NCBI GenBank assembly: GCA_017543335.1
Contig: JAFYGE010000023.1
Span: 62,001 to 126,000, forward strand
Length of the DNA stretch: 64,000 nt
Direction of reading: 5' to 3'
Source of the DNA: Ruminococcus sp.
GTDB taxonomy: Bacteria; Bacillota; Clostridia; Oscillospirales; Ruminococcaceae
Shown: piece by piece, positions 34,459-42,555 of the stretch
Numbering within the stretch: the stretch's first letter is position 1
How the letters are laid out: every line of letters starts with the position of its first letter
Program-made: the position numbers and the translations under genes
The notes under the pieces: model-generated
Database searches by the model: none
What the model was told of the DNA's origin: nothing
What the model saw: only the letters and a program-made list of their open reading frames with translations

Positions 34459-34487
34459 ATTATAACTCATATTTTGTAAAAATGCAA
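34459..34487 (-). promoter_or_regulatory. Promoter of spoVG
   Basis: TTGCAT (34487-34482) and TATAAT (34464-34459), 17-bp spacer; transcription would start close to the structured leader element. Confidence 0.65.
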
Positions 34488-34592
34488 GCTATTTTTTCGA
34501 TTTTTTGAAAAAAAATATGATTATATCTCTTTTGATATAGGCATATGATATAACTTATACACAATTTGTAAGAAAGCGAAAGGTGAAATACT

Positions 34593-36008
34593 TTGGATAA
34601 GAATATCTTAAACGGAAAAAAACATATTCATTTTATAGGCATAGGCGGTTCGGGAATGTACCCTCTGGCTCAGATACTCCATTCACAGGGATACTACCTT
34701 ACAGGCTCTGACAACAATGAGACCGAAACTCTCGAAGCTGTAAGAAAAATGGGAATACCTGTATTTATAGGTCAGAAAGCCGAGAATATAAGCGGTGCCG
34801 ACCTCATCGTACACACCGCAGCTATAATGGAGGATAATCCGGAACTTATGGCTGCAAGAGCAAGCGGTGTACCTGTACTTGAACGTGCTGACCTCCTCGG
34901 TATAGTAACAAGCTGGTACAATAATGCCGTATGCGTAACAGGTACTCACGGTAAAACTACTGCCACTTCAATGATAACTCAGATCCTTTATACCGCCGGA
35001 GTTGACCTCTCCGCTTATATCGGCGGTAAGCTCCCATGCATCGGCGGAAGCGGAATTGCAGGTAAAAGCGATACTCTGGTCTGTGAGTCATGCGAGTTTG
35101 AAGACCACTTTCTCAAACTCTCACCTGACATTTCAGTCATACTCAATATAGATGCTGACCACCTTGACTACTTCGGCACACTCGAAAACATAATGAAGTC
35201 TTTCAGAAAATTCGCTGAAATGACTTCAAAGGTTCTCGTCATAAACGGTTCTGACGAAAATACAGTTAAGACAATGGAGGGCATAGATAAAAATATCATA
35301 ACATTCGGCAAAGACAGCTCATGTGACTTCTATCCCGCTGACCTGAAGCACGAAAATGGTCTGCTCACCTCTTTTGACGCAATGTACAAGGGTCAGAAAC
35401 TTGGCAGAATAACGCTACACGTTGCAGGTATCCACAACGTCCTCAACGCTCTTGCAGCAATTGCAGTCTCTCACTACCTCGGCATTGATTTTGCTGCTGT
35501 CCAGAAAGGTCTTGAGGAGTTCAGAGGAGCTAAACGACGCTTTGAAAAGCTCGGATACGAAAAGGGCATCACTGTTGTTGACGACTACGCTCATCATCCT
35601 ACAGAACTTGAAGCTACATTAAAAGCTGCTATGGAGATGAATTTCAACAGCGTATGGGCAGTTTTCCAGCCTTTCACATTCTCACGTACAAAGCTTCTGC
35701 TTGACGATTTCGCAAGAGTGCTCCAGATACCGGATCACGCTGTACTCACCGACATTATGGGCAGCCGTGAGAAGAACACATACGGAATATTTACAAGACA
35801 CCTTGCAGAAAAAATACCAAACTGCATATGGTTCCCACAGGATGAGACAGTTGAGTGGACTGACGAAAGAAAATATCAGAATTTCAGTCAGATATGCGAT
35901 CATATCTGCGAAAACGCTAAAGAGGGCGACTTAGTCATCACACTCGGCTGCGGAGATGCCTACAAGATCGCTAAGATGATCCTCAAAAAGCTCAGCGAGG
36001 AGGAATAA
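34593..36008 (+). CDS. murC: UDP-N-acetylmuramate--L-alanine ligase MurC
   Basis: This 471-residue Mur ligase adds the first amino acid of the peptidoglycan stem peptide. It has the N-terminal IGIGGSGMYPLAQ nucleotide-sugar-binding motif, the ATP loop TGTHGKTTATS (about 114-124), and DYAHHPTELEATLKA in the centre. The length matches MurC. TTG at 34593 is the start, with GAAAGG upstream. lexA follows 2 bp after the stop codon, so cell-wall synthesis and the SOS repressor share a transcript. Confidence 0.95.
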   Translation: MDKNILNGKKHIHFIGIGGSGMYPLAQILHSQGYYLTGSDNNETETLEAVRKMGIPVFIGQKAENISGADLIVHTAAIMEDNPELMAARASGVPVLERADLLGIVTSWYNNAVCVTGTHGKTTATSMITQILYTAGVDLSAYIGGKLPCIGGSGIAGKSDTLVCESCEFEDHFLKLSPDISVILNIDADHLDYFGTLENIMKSFRKFAEMTSKVLVINGSDENTVKTMEGIDKNIITFGKDSSCDFYPADLKHENGLLTSFDAMYKGQKLGRITLHVAGIHNVLNALAAIAVSHYLGIDFAAVQKGLEEFRGAKRRFEKLGYEKGITVVDDYAHHPTELEATLKAAMEMNFNSVWAVFQPFTFSRTKLLLDDFARVLQIPDHAVLTDIMGSREKNTYGIFTRHLAEKIPNCIWFPQDETVEWTDERKYQNFSQICDHICENAKEGDLVITLGCGDAYKIAKMILKKLSEEE

Positions 36009-36010
36009 TT

Positions 36011-36595
36011 ATGTCGACCAAGGAAAAAAAGCTTGAAGTATTCAATTATATAAAACGCCGTCTTAACGAGGGTACTTCACCGTCAGTAAGAGAAATAATG
36101 GATGCAATGGGCTTTAAGTCCACTTCCACTGCTCACAGATATATCGAGATGCTCACTGAAGAGGGACTTATCGAAAAAACTGACAACCTCAATCGTACCC
36201 TCCGCCTGCCAAACAGTTCAACTACATCTGTACCGGTCATCGGTACTGTTACAGCAGGTCAGCCTATCACGGCTATTGAGGATATAACAGGATATATAGG
36301 CTTTGAAGCCGAGGGCTATGACCCGTCTGAACTCTTTGCACTCCGCATAAGAGGCGAAAGTATGATAAATGCCGGCATCCTCGACGGCGATATAGTTATC
36401 GTCTATAAAACTGAGTACGCTGAGAATGGAGACATCGTTGTCGCTATGGTCGACCACGAGGAAGCTACAGTAAAGACTTTCTATAAAGAAAGAGGTCATT
36501 ACCGTCTTCAGCCTGAAAACGATACCATGGATCCACTTATTTTCGACGAAGTCGAGATACTCGGAAGAGTCATAGGTCTCAAACGCTACTACTGA
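36011..36595 (+). CDS. lexA: SOS repressor LexA
   Basis: This 194-residue protein has an N-terminal winged-helix DNA-binding domain (residues 8-65, VREIMDAMGFKSTSTAHRYI) and a C-terminal S24 self-cleavage domain. Cleavage site Ala82-Gly83 in TVTAGQP, catalytic Ser117 in RGESMINAGI and Lys155 in ATVKTFY are all present. RecA filaments trigger autocleavage after DNA damage. GAGG lies before the ATG; the start is 2 bp after murC. No SOS box was recognised in the murC upstream region by eye. Confidence 0.93.
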   Translation: MSTKEKKLEVFNYIKRRLNEGTSPSVREIMDAMGFKSTSTAHRYIEMLTEEGLIEKTDNLNRTLRLPNSSTTSVPVIGTVTAGQPITAIEDITGYIGFEAEGYDPSELFALRIRGESMINAGILDGDIVIVYKTEYAENGDIVVAMVDHEEATVKTFYKERGHYRLQPENDTMDPLIFDEVEILGRVIGLKRYY

Positions 36596-36697
36596 TAACA
36601 TCCAAAAATAAGTATGATATTGCCCTCTGTTTAGGGCAAAAGATAAAATAAATATATTATTTTTAAAAAATCTCTTCCATATTAAGAGAAAATGTAG

Positions 36698-36703
36698 TAT
36701 AAT
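36698..36703 (+). promoter_or_regulatory. -10 element of the zapA operon
   Basis: TATAAT 40 bp before zapA; the -35 is unclear. A small hairpin, TTGCCCT/AGGGCAA at 36620-36639, lies between lexA and zapA but lacks a T-run. Confidence 0.45.
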
Positions 36704-36743
36704 GTAGTGTGGAGTATATTTTGCTCAGAAAGGAAGATACAAA

Positions 36744-37109
36744 ATGCTTAACGAAGTTAAAGTTGTGATCTGCGGTAAGGAGTATAAGCTCAGAACCTCA
36801 GAAACACCTAATTATGTTTACGCTCTCGCAAGAGCTCTTGAAGCTAAAATAAATGAAATGATGAATTCCGGCAGCGGCTCTTCTCCATATTCTGCTTCAA
36901 TAATGGTCGCTCTCAGCATTCTTGATGACCTCAATAAGTCCAACCAGAAGCTCGACAGCATCCGCAATCAGACTAAAGAATATGTCGATGAAGCAGGAAG
37001 AACACGCATCGAACGTGACGCTGCTCAGAAAGAAATAGAAGTACTGAAATCCAAGATAGAACAGCTTGAGAATATGGTAAAACTCAAGCAGCTCAGCCAG
37101 TCTATATAA
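36744..37109 (+). CDS. zapA: Cell division protein ZapA
   Basis: This 121-residue protein begins MLNEVKVVICGKEYKLRT, matching ZapA, and has a C-terminal coiled coil (about 65-115). ZapA bundles FtsZ filaments at the division site. GAAAGGAAG lies before the ATG. The stop codon overlaps the start of the U32 peptidase gene by 1 bp, so they are coupled. Confidence 0.88.
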   Translation: MLNEVKVVICGKEYKLRTSETPNYVYALARALEAKINEMMNSGSGSSPYSASIMVALSILDDLNKSNQKLDSIRNQTKEYVDEAGRTRIERDAAQKEIEVLKSKIEQLENMVKLKQLSQSI

Positions 37110-39160
37110 TGAGTTCTCCTGAAATACTCGCTCCTGCCGGCAGCATGGAAACTCTTTGTGCTGCTCTGCGTTCCGGTGCGGACGCAGTATATCTTGGCGG
37201 AAAACGCTTTTCCGCAAGGAGCAGTGCGGCAAATTTCACTGACGAAGAGATAAAGACAGCAGCTGATATTTGCCATAAATACGGAGCTAAACTCGATCTT
37301 GCAGTCAATACCATTATAACCGACGAAGAATCCGAGGAGTTTTGCAGATATATAAAGAACGCTTCAAAGTCCGGCGTTGACGCTTTCATCGTTCAGGACT
37401 GGGGCTGTGCAGAACTCATCAGAAGATGCGTACCGGATGCAGTTCTCCATGCTTCTACTCAGATGTCAGTGCATACTGCCGCCGGAGCTGCTCTGCTAAG
37501 CAGTCTTGGTTATGAAAGAGTAGTTCCCGCAAGAGAACTCGACTGCAATACCATAAAAAAAATATGCAGTGAAAATATTGAAGTTGAGATATTCACTCAC
37601 GGAGCTTTGTGTATGTCCGTTTCGGGACAATGCTATATGTCGGCTATGATAGGCTCACGCTCCGCTAACAGAGGCTGCTGCGGACAAGCCTGCCGTCTGC
37701 CGTTTTCGGCTGTCGGAAAGAAAGATCACGCAGCTCTTTCGCTCAAAGACCTCTCGCTCCTCCCCTATGCTGATGAACTAAAATCCCTCGGCATAGACTC
37801 ACTGAAAATCGAGGGAAGAATGAAGCGTCCGGAGTATGTTGCTTCCGCTGTACATGAACTGCGGAACGCTCTTGACGGCATTGAGCCGGATATGCAGCTG
37901 CTGAGAGGAATATTCTCACGAAGCGGCTTCACTGACGGATATTTCAGCGGTAAACGAAAAGATATGTTCGGAGTGCGTGAAAAAGAGGACGTAACTGCCG
38001 CACAATCGCTTATCCCTAAGATACATGAGCTTTATCGCTTTGAACGCAAAGTCCATGACTTGAATTATATTGCCGCAATTAAAGCTGACCAGCCCGTAAC
38101 TCTGACCGGTACTGCCTGCGGTGTGACCGTAAGCGTGACCGGAGATGTTCCGGAAAAGGCTCTTAATCGTCCGACAGACGCTGCTGCTTTAGAAAAACAG
38201 CTCTCACGTCTCGGAGATACCGTTTTCAGATTCGGCGGACTTGAATCCGATATAGACAGCGGACTTATAGTCCCAGCCGGAAAGCTGAACGACCTCCGCC
38301 GCCGTCTTACGGACAAGCTCACAGAAGAAGTGATAAAAAAGAACACTCCTTCCCATGCTGTCACGGACTATAAACCTTCAGTTCCGGATATACCGGCAAA
38401 GAAAGCTCCGGAAGTCCTTCCGCTCAGAACTTACTGCCGTACTGTTGAACAGGCGGAAGCAGCTGTTGAACTTTCAGAGTTCATTATACTCGACCATAAA
38501 CTCTGCATTTCAGGTGACATTTTTGAGAAGTCCGATAAAATAATTCAGAACATAGAGCGAGTTATAATTTCACCGCCGAGATTTATAGTCAACGAGGAAA
38601 AGCTGACCGAAAAGCTCTCTGAGCTTAAAGATAAGTACGGTTGCAGCAGACTTTACTGCCATACTCCGGACCATATTGCTATCGGCAAAAAGCTCGGATA
38701 TAAGCTGCACGGAAGCTTTACGCTAAATGTGTATAACTCCTACAGTGCGGAATACCTGCATTCTATCGGCATCGAGGACTGCATCTTCTCCATTGAGGCT
38801 ACCCTCGAACAGCTGAGCCGTATAAGAACTGAAATGCCGCTTGGTGCGGTGGTTTACGGCAGACTTCCGCTCATGCTGACACGCAACTGTCCGATACAGA
38901 ATGAAGTCGGATGTAAAAATTGCACCGGAAGTCTCACTGACAGAACAGGCCGCAAACTCCCTGTGATGTGCTGTAAGGACTACACCGAGATATTGAATCC
39001 GGATGTTCTGTTTATGCTCGACAGAAAAAATGAGATAAATAACATTTGCTGCGGACTTGTAATGCTCAGCAACGAATCCGCCGAACAGACAAAACGTGCC
39101 CTTAAAGGAATAAAGCCCGAAGGAAACATAACCAGAGGACTGTACTACAGAGGTATATAA
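37109..39160 (+). CDS. U32-family peptidase
   Basis: This 683-residue protein starts ILAPAGSMETLCAALRSGAD, and the signature of the family is seen near residues 155-210 (VEIFTHGALCMSVSGQCYMS and RSANRGCCGQACR, cysteine-rich). The C-terminal part (from about 430) resembles the extended bacterial U32 members, including CPIQNEVGCKNCTG, which has further cysteines that could bind an Fe-S cluster. Related proteins include RlhA and TrhP, which modify RNA by hydroxylation, so the name peptidase may be misleading. It is coupled to zapA and is followed by dut after 1 bp. Confidence 0.9.
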   Translation: MSSPEILAPAGSMETLCAALRSGADAVYLGGKRFSARSSAANFTDEEIKTAADICHKYGAKLDLAVNTIITDEESEEFCRYIKNASKSGVDAFIVQDWGCAELIRRCVPDAVLHASTQMSVHTAAGAALLSSLGYERVVPARELDCNTIKKICSENIEVEIFTHGALCMSVSGQCYMSAMIGSRSANRGCCGQACRLPFSAVGKKDHAALSLKDLSLLPYADELKSLGIDSLKIEGRMKRPEYVASAVHELRNALDGIEPDMQLLRGIFSRSGFTDGYFSGKRKDMFGVREKEDVTAAQSLIPKIHELYRFERKVHDLNYIAAIKADQPVTLTGTACGVTVSVTGDVPEKALNRPTDAAALEKQLSRLGDTVFRFGGLESDIDSGLIVPAGKLNDLRRRLTDKLTEEVIKKNTPSHAVTDYKPSVPDIPAKKAPEVLPLRTYCRTVEQAEAAVELSEFIILDHKLCISGDIFEKSDKIIQNIERVIISPPRFIVNEEKLTEKLSELKDKYGCSRLYCHTPDHIAIGKKLGYKLHGSFTLNVYNSYSAEYLHSIGIEDCIFSIEATLEQLSRIRTEMPLGAVVYGRLPLMLTRNCPIQNEVGCKNCTGSLTDRTGRKLPVMCCKDYTEILNPDVLFMLDRKNEINNICCGLVMLSNESAEQTKRALKGIKPEGNITRGLYYRGI

Positions 39161-39161
39161 T

Positions 39162-39602
39162 ATGAAGATAACTTTCAAAAAGCTGGACGATAAAGCTGTT
39201 ATCCCTTCAAGAGCAACAGCCGGAAGTGCCGGTATGGACATTTGTGCCTGCCTCGATGAGCCTGTTACCTTGCTCCCCGGCGAGATAAAGCTGATACCGA
39301 CCGGTCTTACTGCTGCACCGGATGAGGATGATGTTGCTCTGCTAATTTATCCACGCTCCGGATTGTCGTCAAAATTCGGTGTTTCGCTTGCAAACTGCGT
39401 CGGAGTCGTTGACAGCGATTACAGAGGTGCATGGTTCGTCCCACTGATAAACCACAGCAGCTCACCGTTCACTGTAGAACACGGTATGCGTATCGCTCAG
39501 CTCGTCCCTACAAGAATACTTATACCGGAAATCGAAGTAAGTGATGTCCTCCCCGATACAGATAGAGGAGAGGGCGGATTCGGTTCCTCCGGTATCAAAT
39601 AA
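39162..39602 (+). CDS. dut: dUTP diphosphatase
   Basis: This 146-residue trimeric dUTPase turns dUTP into dUMP and PPi, keeping uracil out of DNA. Its five motifs are visible: AGSAGMDICA, YPRSGLSSKFG, GVVDSDYRGA, RIAQLV and the C-terminal GEGGFGSSG. Its start is 1 bp after the U32 peptidase gene. Confidence 0.95.
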   Translation: MKITFKKLDDKAVIPSRATAGSAGMDICACLDEPVTLLPGEIKLIPTGLTAAPDEDDVALLIYPRSGLSSKFGVSLANCVGVVDSDYRGAWFVPLINHSSSPFTVEHGMRIAQLVPTRILIPEIEVSDVLPDTDRGEGGFGSSGIK

Positions 39603-39635
39603 TCAGCCTGAACATGGCAGAAATGGAGATAAACA

Positions 39636-39902
39636 ATGAAAAGAACACTGTATCTGATGCTGCTTATGTTAGCAGCGGTCATTCTCGGTGAAGTTGCCGG
39701 AAAAGCTACTTTAGCACCGTTTGATGTACTCGGAAAATCTAAATCTATCAAATTCATGCCTGACCAGTTCCTCATTGACACGGACGTTATACAGCTCGCT
39801 TTCGGCATATACATAAAGCTGAATCTGGGTCAGGTGCTCTTTATACTGCTGGCTCTGTTCATCTATTACAAAACTGTAGCTAAACTTATCCCAGGAAAAT
39901 AA
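39636..39902 (+). CDS. DUF4321-type small membrane protein
   Basis: This 88-residue protein has two hydrophobic segments (about 5-22 and 58-78) around a short loop. Size, layout and location before mreB match the DUF4321 family of Clostridia, which is of unknown function. AAATGGAGA lies before the ATG. It is the last gene of the zapA operon, ending in a terminator. Confidence 0.75.
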   Translation: MKRTLYLMLLMLAAVILGEVAGKATLAPFDVLGKSKSIKFMPDQFLIDTDVIQLAFGIYIKLNLGQVLFILLALFIYYKTVAKLIPGK

Positions 39903-39926
39903 ACTGTTCTTTTTGGACAGTTTTTA
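39901..39926 (+). terminator. Terminator of the zapA-DUF4321 operon
   Basis: AAACTGT and ACAGTTT (7 bp) around a T-rich loop, followed by TTTTT. Confidence 0.65.
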
Positions 39927-39946
39927 TTTGCGGTATAGGAGTATTA

Positions 39947-39980
39947 TTTCCCATTTGCAACAATTTCCTCAAATGGGAAA
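39947..39980 (+). promoter_or_regulatory. Inverted repeat before the mreB promoter
   Basis: TTTCCCATTTG (39947-39957) and CAAATGGGAAA (39970-39980) are perfect 11-bp arms 12 bp apart, ending 18 bp before the -35 element of mreB. It lacks a T-run, so an operator is more likely than a terminator. Confidence 0.5.
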
Positions 39981-39998
39981 ATTTCTCATGCAAAATTC

Positions 39999-40027
39999 TT
40001 GTCTATATCCATTAATGGTGTTATAAT
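39999..40027 (+). promoter_or_regulatory. Promoter of mreBCD-PBP2
   Basis: TTGTCT (39999-40004) and TATAAT (40022-40027), 17-bp spacer. Confidence 0.75.
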
Positions 40028-40058
40028 ATAAATATATAGATTATTAAGGAGCTTCAGA

Positions 40059-41075
40059 ATGTTTACTAAAGATATTGGCATTGATCTGGGTACAGCAAAT
40101 ACCCTCGTATATATGCGTGGCAAAGGAATCATAATAAGAGAACCCTCTGTTGTCGCTGTAAATACAAGAACCGATAAATGCCGCTATGTCGGAAAAGAAG
40201 CAAAGGATGTCATCGGCAGAACTCCGGGTTCTATCGTAGCTGTAAGACCTCTTAAAGACGGCGTTATAGCTGATTTTGATATCGCTACTACTATGCTTCA
40301 GGAATTTATCCGCAAGGCACTTAGAGGTACTCTCTTTACAAAAGCTAATGTTATAATCTGCATCCCTTCCGGCGTTACTGCCGTGGAAAGAAGAGCAGTT
40401 CGTGAATCATGTAAAAAAGCCGGAGCTAATAATGTGCTCATTATCGAAGAACCAATGGCTGCTGCTATCGGTGCAGGTCTTCCTACAAATGATCCGGCTG
40501 GAAGTATGATAGTCGACATCGGTGGCGGTACAAGCGAGGTCGCAGTTATCTCGCTCGGCGGCATCGTTGCTGCACGTTCGGTAAGATGTGCCGGCGATGA
40601 GTTCGATACAGCTATCATAAACTATATAAAAAAGAAGTATAATCTTCTTATCGGTGAAAGAACAGCAGAAAACGTCAAGCTTGAAATAGGCTCTGCTTTT
40701 CCAAGCGAAAAGGAAGAAACTATGGAGATCAAGGGACGTAACCTGCTCAACGGTCTTCCCGAAAATATCATTGTCAATTCAGCTGAGATACGTGATGCTC
40801 TCGTTGAACCGCTTTCAAGAGTCATCGATGCTATAAGATCAACTCTTGAAGAAACTCCTCCGGAGCTTTCTGCGGATATTATCGACCACGGTATCACACT
40901 CGCCGGCGGCGGTGCTCTGCTCAGAGGTCTTGATAAGCTCATCAACCGTGAGACCGGTATGCCCGTATATATCGCTGAATATCCGCTTGACTGCGTTGCT
41001 GAGGGTACTGGCAAGATACTCGAACATATCAACGATTATCAGGACGCTCTCACCGAAAACGTCAAGTACTATTAA
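40059..41075 (+). CDS. mreB: Rod-shape protein MreB
   Basis: This 338-residue bacterial actin has the phosphate loops [15 protein letters not shown] and [17 protein letters not shown] and the adenosine loop [12 protein letters not shown]. It forms membrane-bound filaments that guide the elongasome. AAGGAG lies before the ATG. mreC follows after 10 bp. A rod-shape cassette does not by itself show that the cells are rods; many ruminococci are coccoid. Confidence 0.95.
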   Translation: MFTKDIGIDLGTANTLVYMRGKGIIIREPSVVAVNTRTDKCRYVGKEAKDVIGRTPGSIVAVRPLKDGVIADFDIATTMLQEFIRKALRGTLFTKANVIICIPSGVTAVERRAVRESCKKAGANNVLIIEEPMAAAIGAGLPTNDPAGSMIVDIGGGTSEVAVISLGGIVAARSVRCAGDEFDTAIINYIKKKYNLLIGERTAENVKLEIGSAFPSEKEETMEIKGRNLLNGLPENIIVNSAEIRDALVEPLSRVIDAIRSTLEETPPELSADIIDHGITLAGGGALLRGLDKLINRETGMPVYIAEYPLDCVAEGTGKILEHINDYQDALTENVKYY

Positions 41076-41085
41076 GGAGTAGACC

Positions 41086-41940
41086 ATGCGTGAATTCTTA
41101 AAAAGCACCAGATTTAAAATTCTGCTTGCTTTTCTCGCCTTTCTCGTTGGCATAATGATATATGCCGTTACTAAGGGAGGCTATTCCGTTTCAGGTGCTT
41201 CCTTTATAAATACGGTAACTAAGCCTTTCCGAATAGTTTCAAATAAGATAAGCATGACTATCGAGCATAAACTCGACCTGTTCTCTAATTCTGACGACTA
41301 CTATGAGGAAAACAAAAAGTTAAAAGAACAGATAGGTCAGCTGAATAAGCAGCTCACTGAATACGATGCACTCAAAACAGAAGTTGAGGAACTCAGAAAA
41401 TTCGTAAGCATCAAAGAAGCTCACGAGGACTATGAGCTCTCTGTTCCCTGCGATGTGCTCGGATATGTTGCTAACGACCCATTCATGTCGTTCACTATCG
41501 ACAAGGGCTCTGATGACGGTATAAAGCCAAATTGTCCCGTAGTTACTGCGGAAGGACTCATAGGCATCACAATTGAAGTCTCTGAACACGTTTCGACAGT
41601 CCGCACTATACTCTCCCCTGACCTTTCTATAGCATCTGTATGCTCATCTTCAAATGCCGATTACGGCATCATCGAAGGCTCTGTACTCACCGCTGAAAAC
41701 GGCAATACAAAGCTCATACACCTGCGTCTTGATAATAAACTAAAGGTCGGCGACCTCATGATAACTACCGGTACGAGCGGTCTTTTCCCGAAAGACTACT
41801 CTATAGGTACTATCAAGTCTATCGACTACGATACAAGCGGACTCTCAATGTGTGCTGAGGTCGAACCTTGTATCGATATCGACCGCCTTACCTCTGTTAT
41901 CGTTATCACCGATTTCAGCGGCAAAAAGGAGGATAAGTAA
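41086..41940 (+). CDS. mreC: Rod-shape protein MreC
   Basis: This 284-residue protein has one N-terminal membrane segment (about 12-27), a coiled coil (65-105) and a double beta-barrel extracytoplasmic domain with GYVANDPFMSFTIDKGSDDGI and DRLTSVIVI. MreC links MreB to PBP2. The start of mreD overlaps its stop by 1 bp. Confidence 0.94.
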   Translation: MREFLKSTRFKILLAFLAFLVGIMIYAVTKGGYSVSGASFINTVTKPFRIVSNKISMTIEHKLDLFSNSDDYYEENKKLKEQIGQLNKQLTEYDALKTEVEELRKFVSIKEAHEDYELSVPCDVLGYVANDPFMSFTIDKGSDDGIKPNCPVVTAEGLIGITIEVSEHVSTVRTILSPDLSIASVCSSSNADYGIIEGSVLTAENGNTKLIHLRLDNKLKVGDLMITTGTSGLFPKDYSIGTIKSIDYDTSGLSMCAEVEPCIDIDRLTSVIVITDFSGKKEDK

Positions 41941-42512
41941 TGAGGATCAGAACTACCCGTGAACAGCGTATACTGTACTTCAAAACGACCTTTCGTTGGG
42001 TACTCTACTATTTTCTGATCTTTTTCAGTTTTATCATCATGACCTCAGGTACATGGCTGAAACCGATCTTCCTCGTTCCGATAGCTCTTGCGATCGCTAT
42101 AGACAATAATCAGTACGGCTCGGTCTTTACCGGAGCTATGTGCGGTTTTCTTATCGATATAAGCTGCGGAAAGCTTTTCGGCTATAACGCCGTGATACTC
42201 GCTTTCTTCTGCATTGTCGTATCACTCCTGTTTGAGCTTTATCTGAGACATAAATTCATAAATTTTATGATCATCTCAGCCGCTGTTTCCTACATACAGT
42301 GCCGACTTGACTATAAATTTTATTATGAGATATGGGATTATGAGAACGTTGAGCGTATCTTTACAAGATATACTATGAGAGTATGGATATACACGGTAAT
42401 ATCATCTGTATTCATCTACCTCATAATAAAGCTCATAAATCATTTCCTTATGCCAAGAGCTCACCTCACTATCGAAGAGGCTATCACTACCAAGACACAG
42501 CAGAATCAATGA
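41940..42512 (+). CDS. mreD: Rod-shape protein MreD
   Basis: This 190-residue membrane protein has five or six hydrophobic segments and the GAMCGFLIDISCGKLFGYNA loop typical of MreD. ATG at 41940 overlaps the mreC stop codon. It sits in the elongasome with MreC and PBP2. A hairpin lies at its stop codon, before the PBP2 gene. Confidence 0.9.
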   Translation: MRIRTTREQRILYFKTTFRWVLYYFLIFFSFIIMTSGTWLKPIFLVPIALAIAIDNNQYGSVFTGAMCGFLIDISCGKLFGYNAVILAFFCIVVSLLFELYLRHKFINFMIISAAVSYIQCRLDYKFYYEIWDYENVERIFTRYTMRVWIYTVISSVFIYLIIKLINHFLMPRAHLTIEEAITTKTQQNQ

Positions 42513-42531
42513 CCGCACTGACCGTGCGGTC
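42511..42531 (+). promoter_or_regulatory. Hairpin between mreD and the PBP2 gene
   Basis: GACCGCAC and GTGCGGTC form a perfect 8-bp stem starting at the mreD stop codon, followed by TGCTTTA. The T-run is short: a weak terminator or an mRNA-stability element. Confidence 0.5.
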
Positions 42532-42555
42532 TGCTTTATAAAGGAGGCTATTTTA

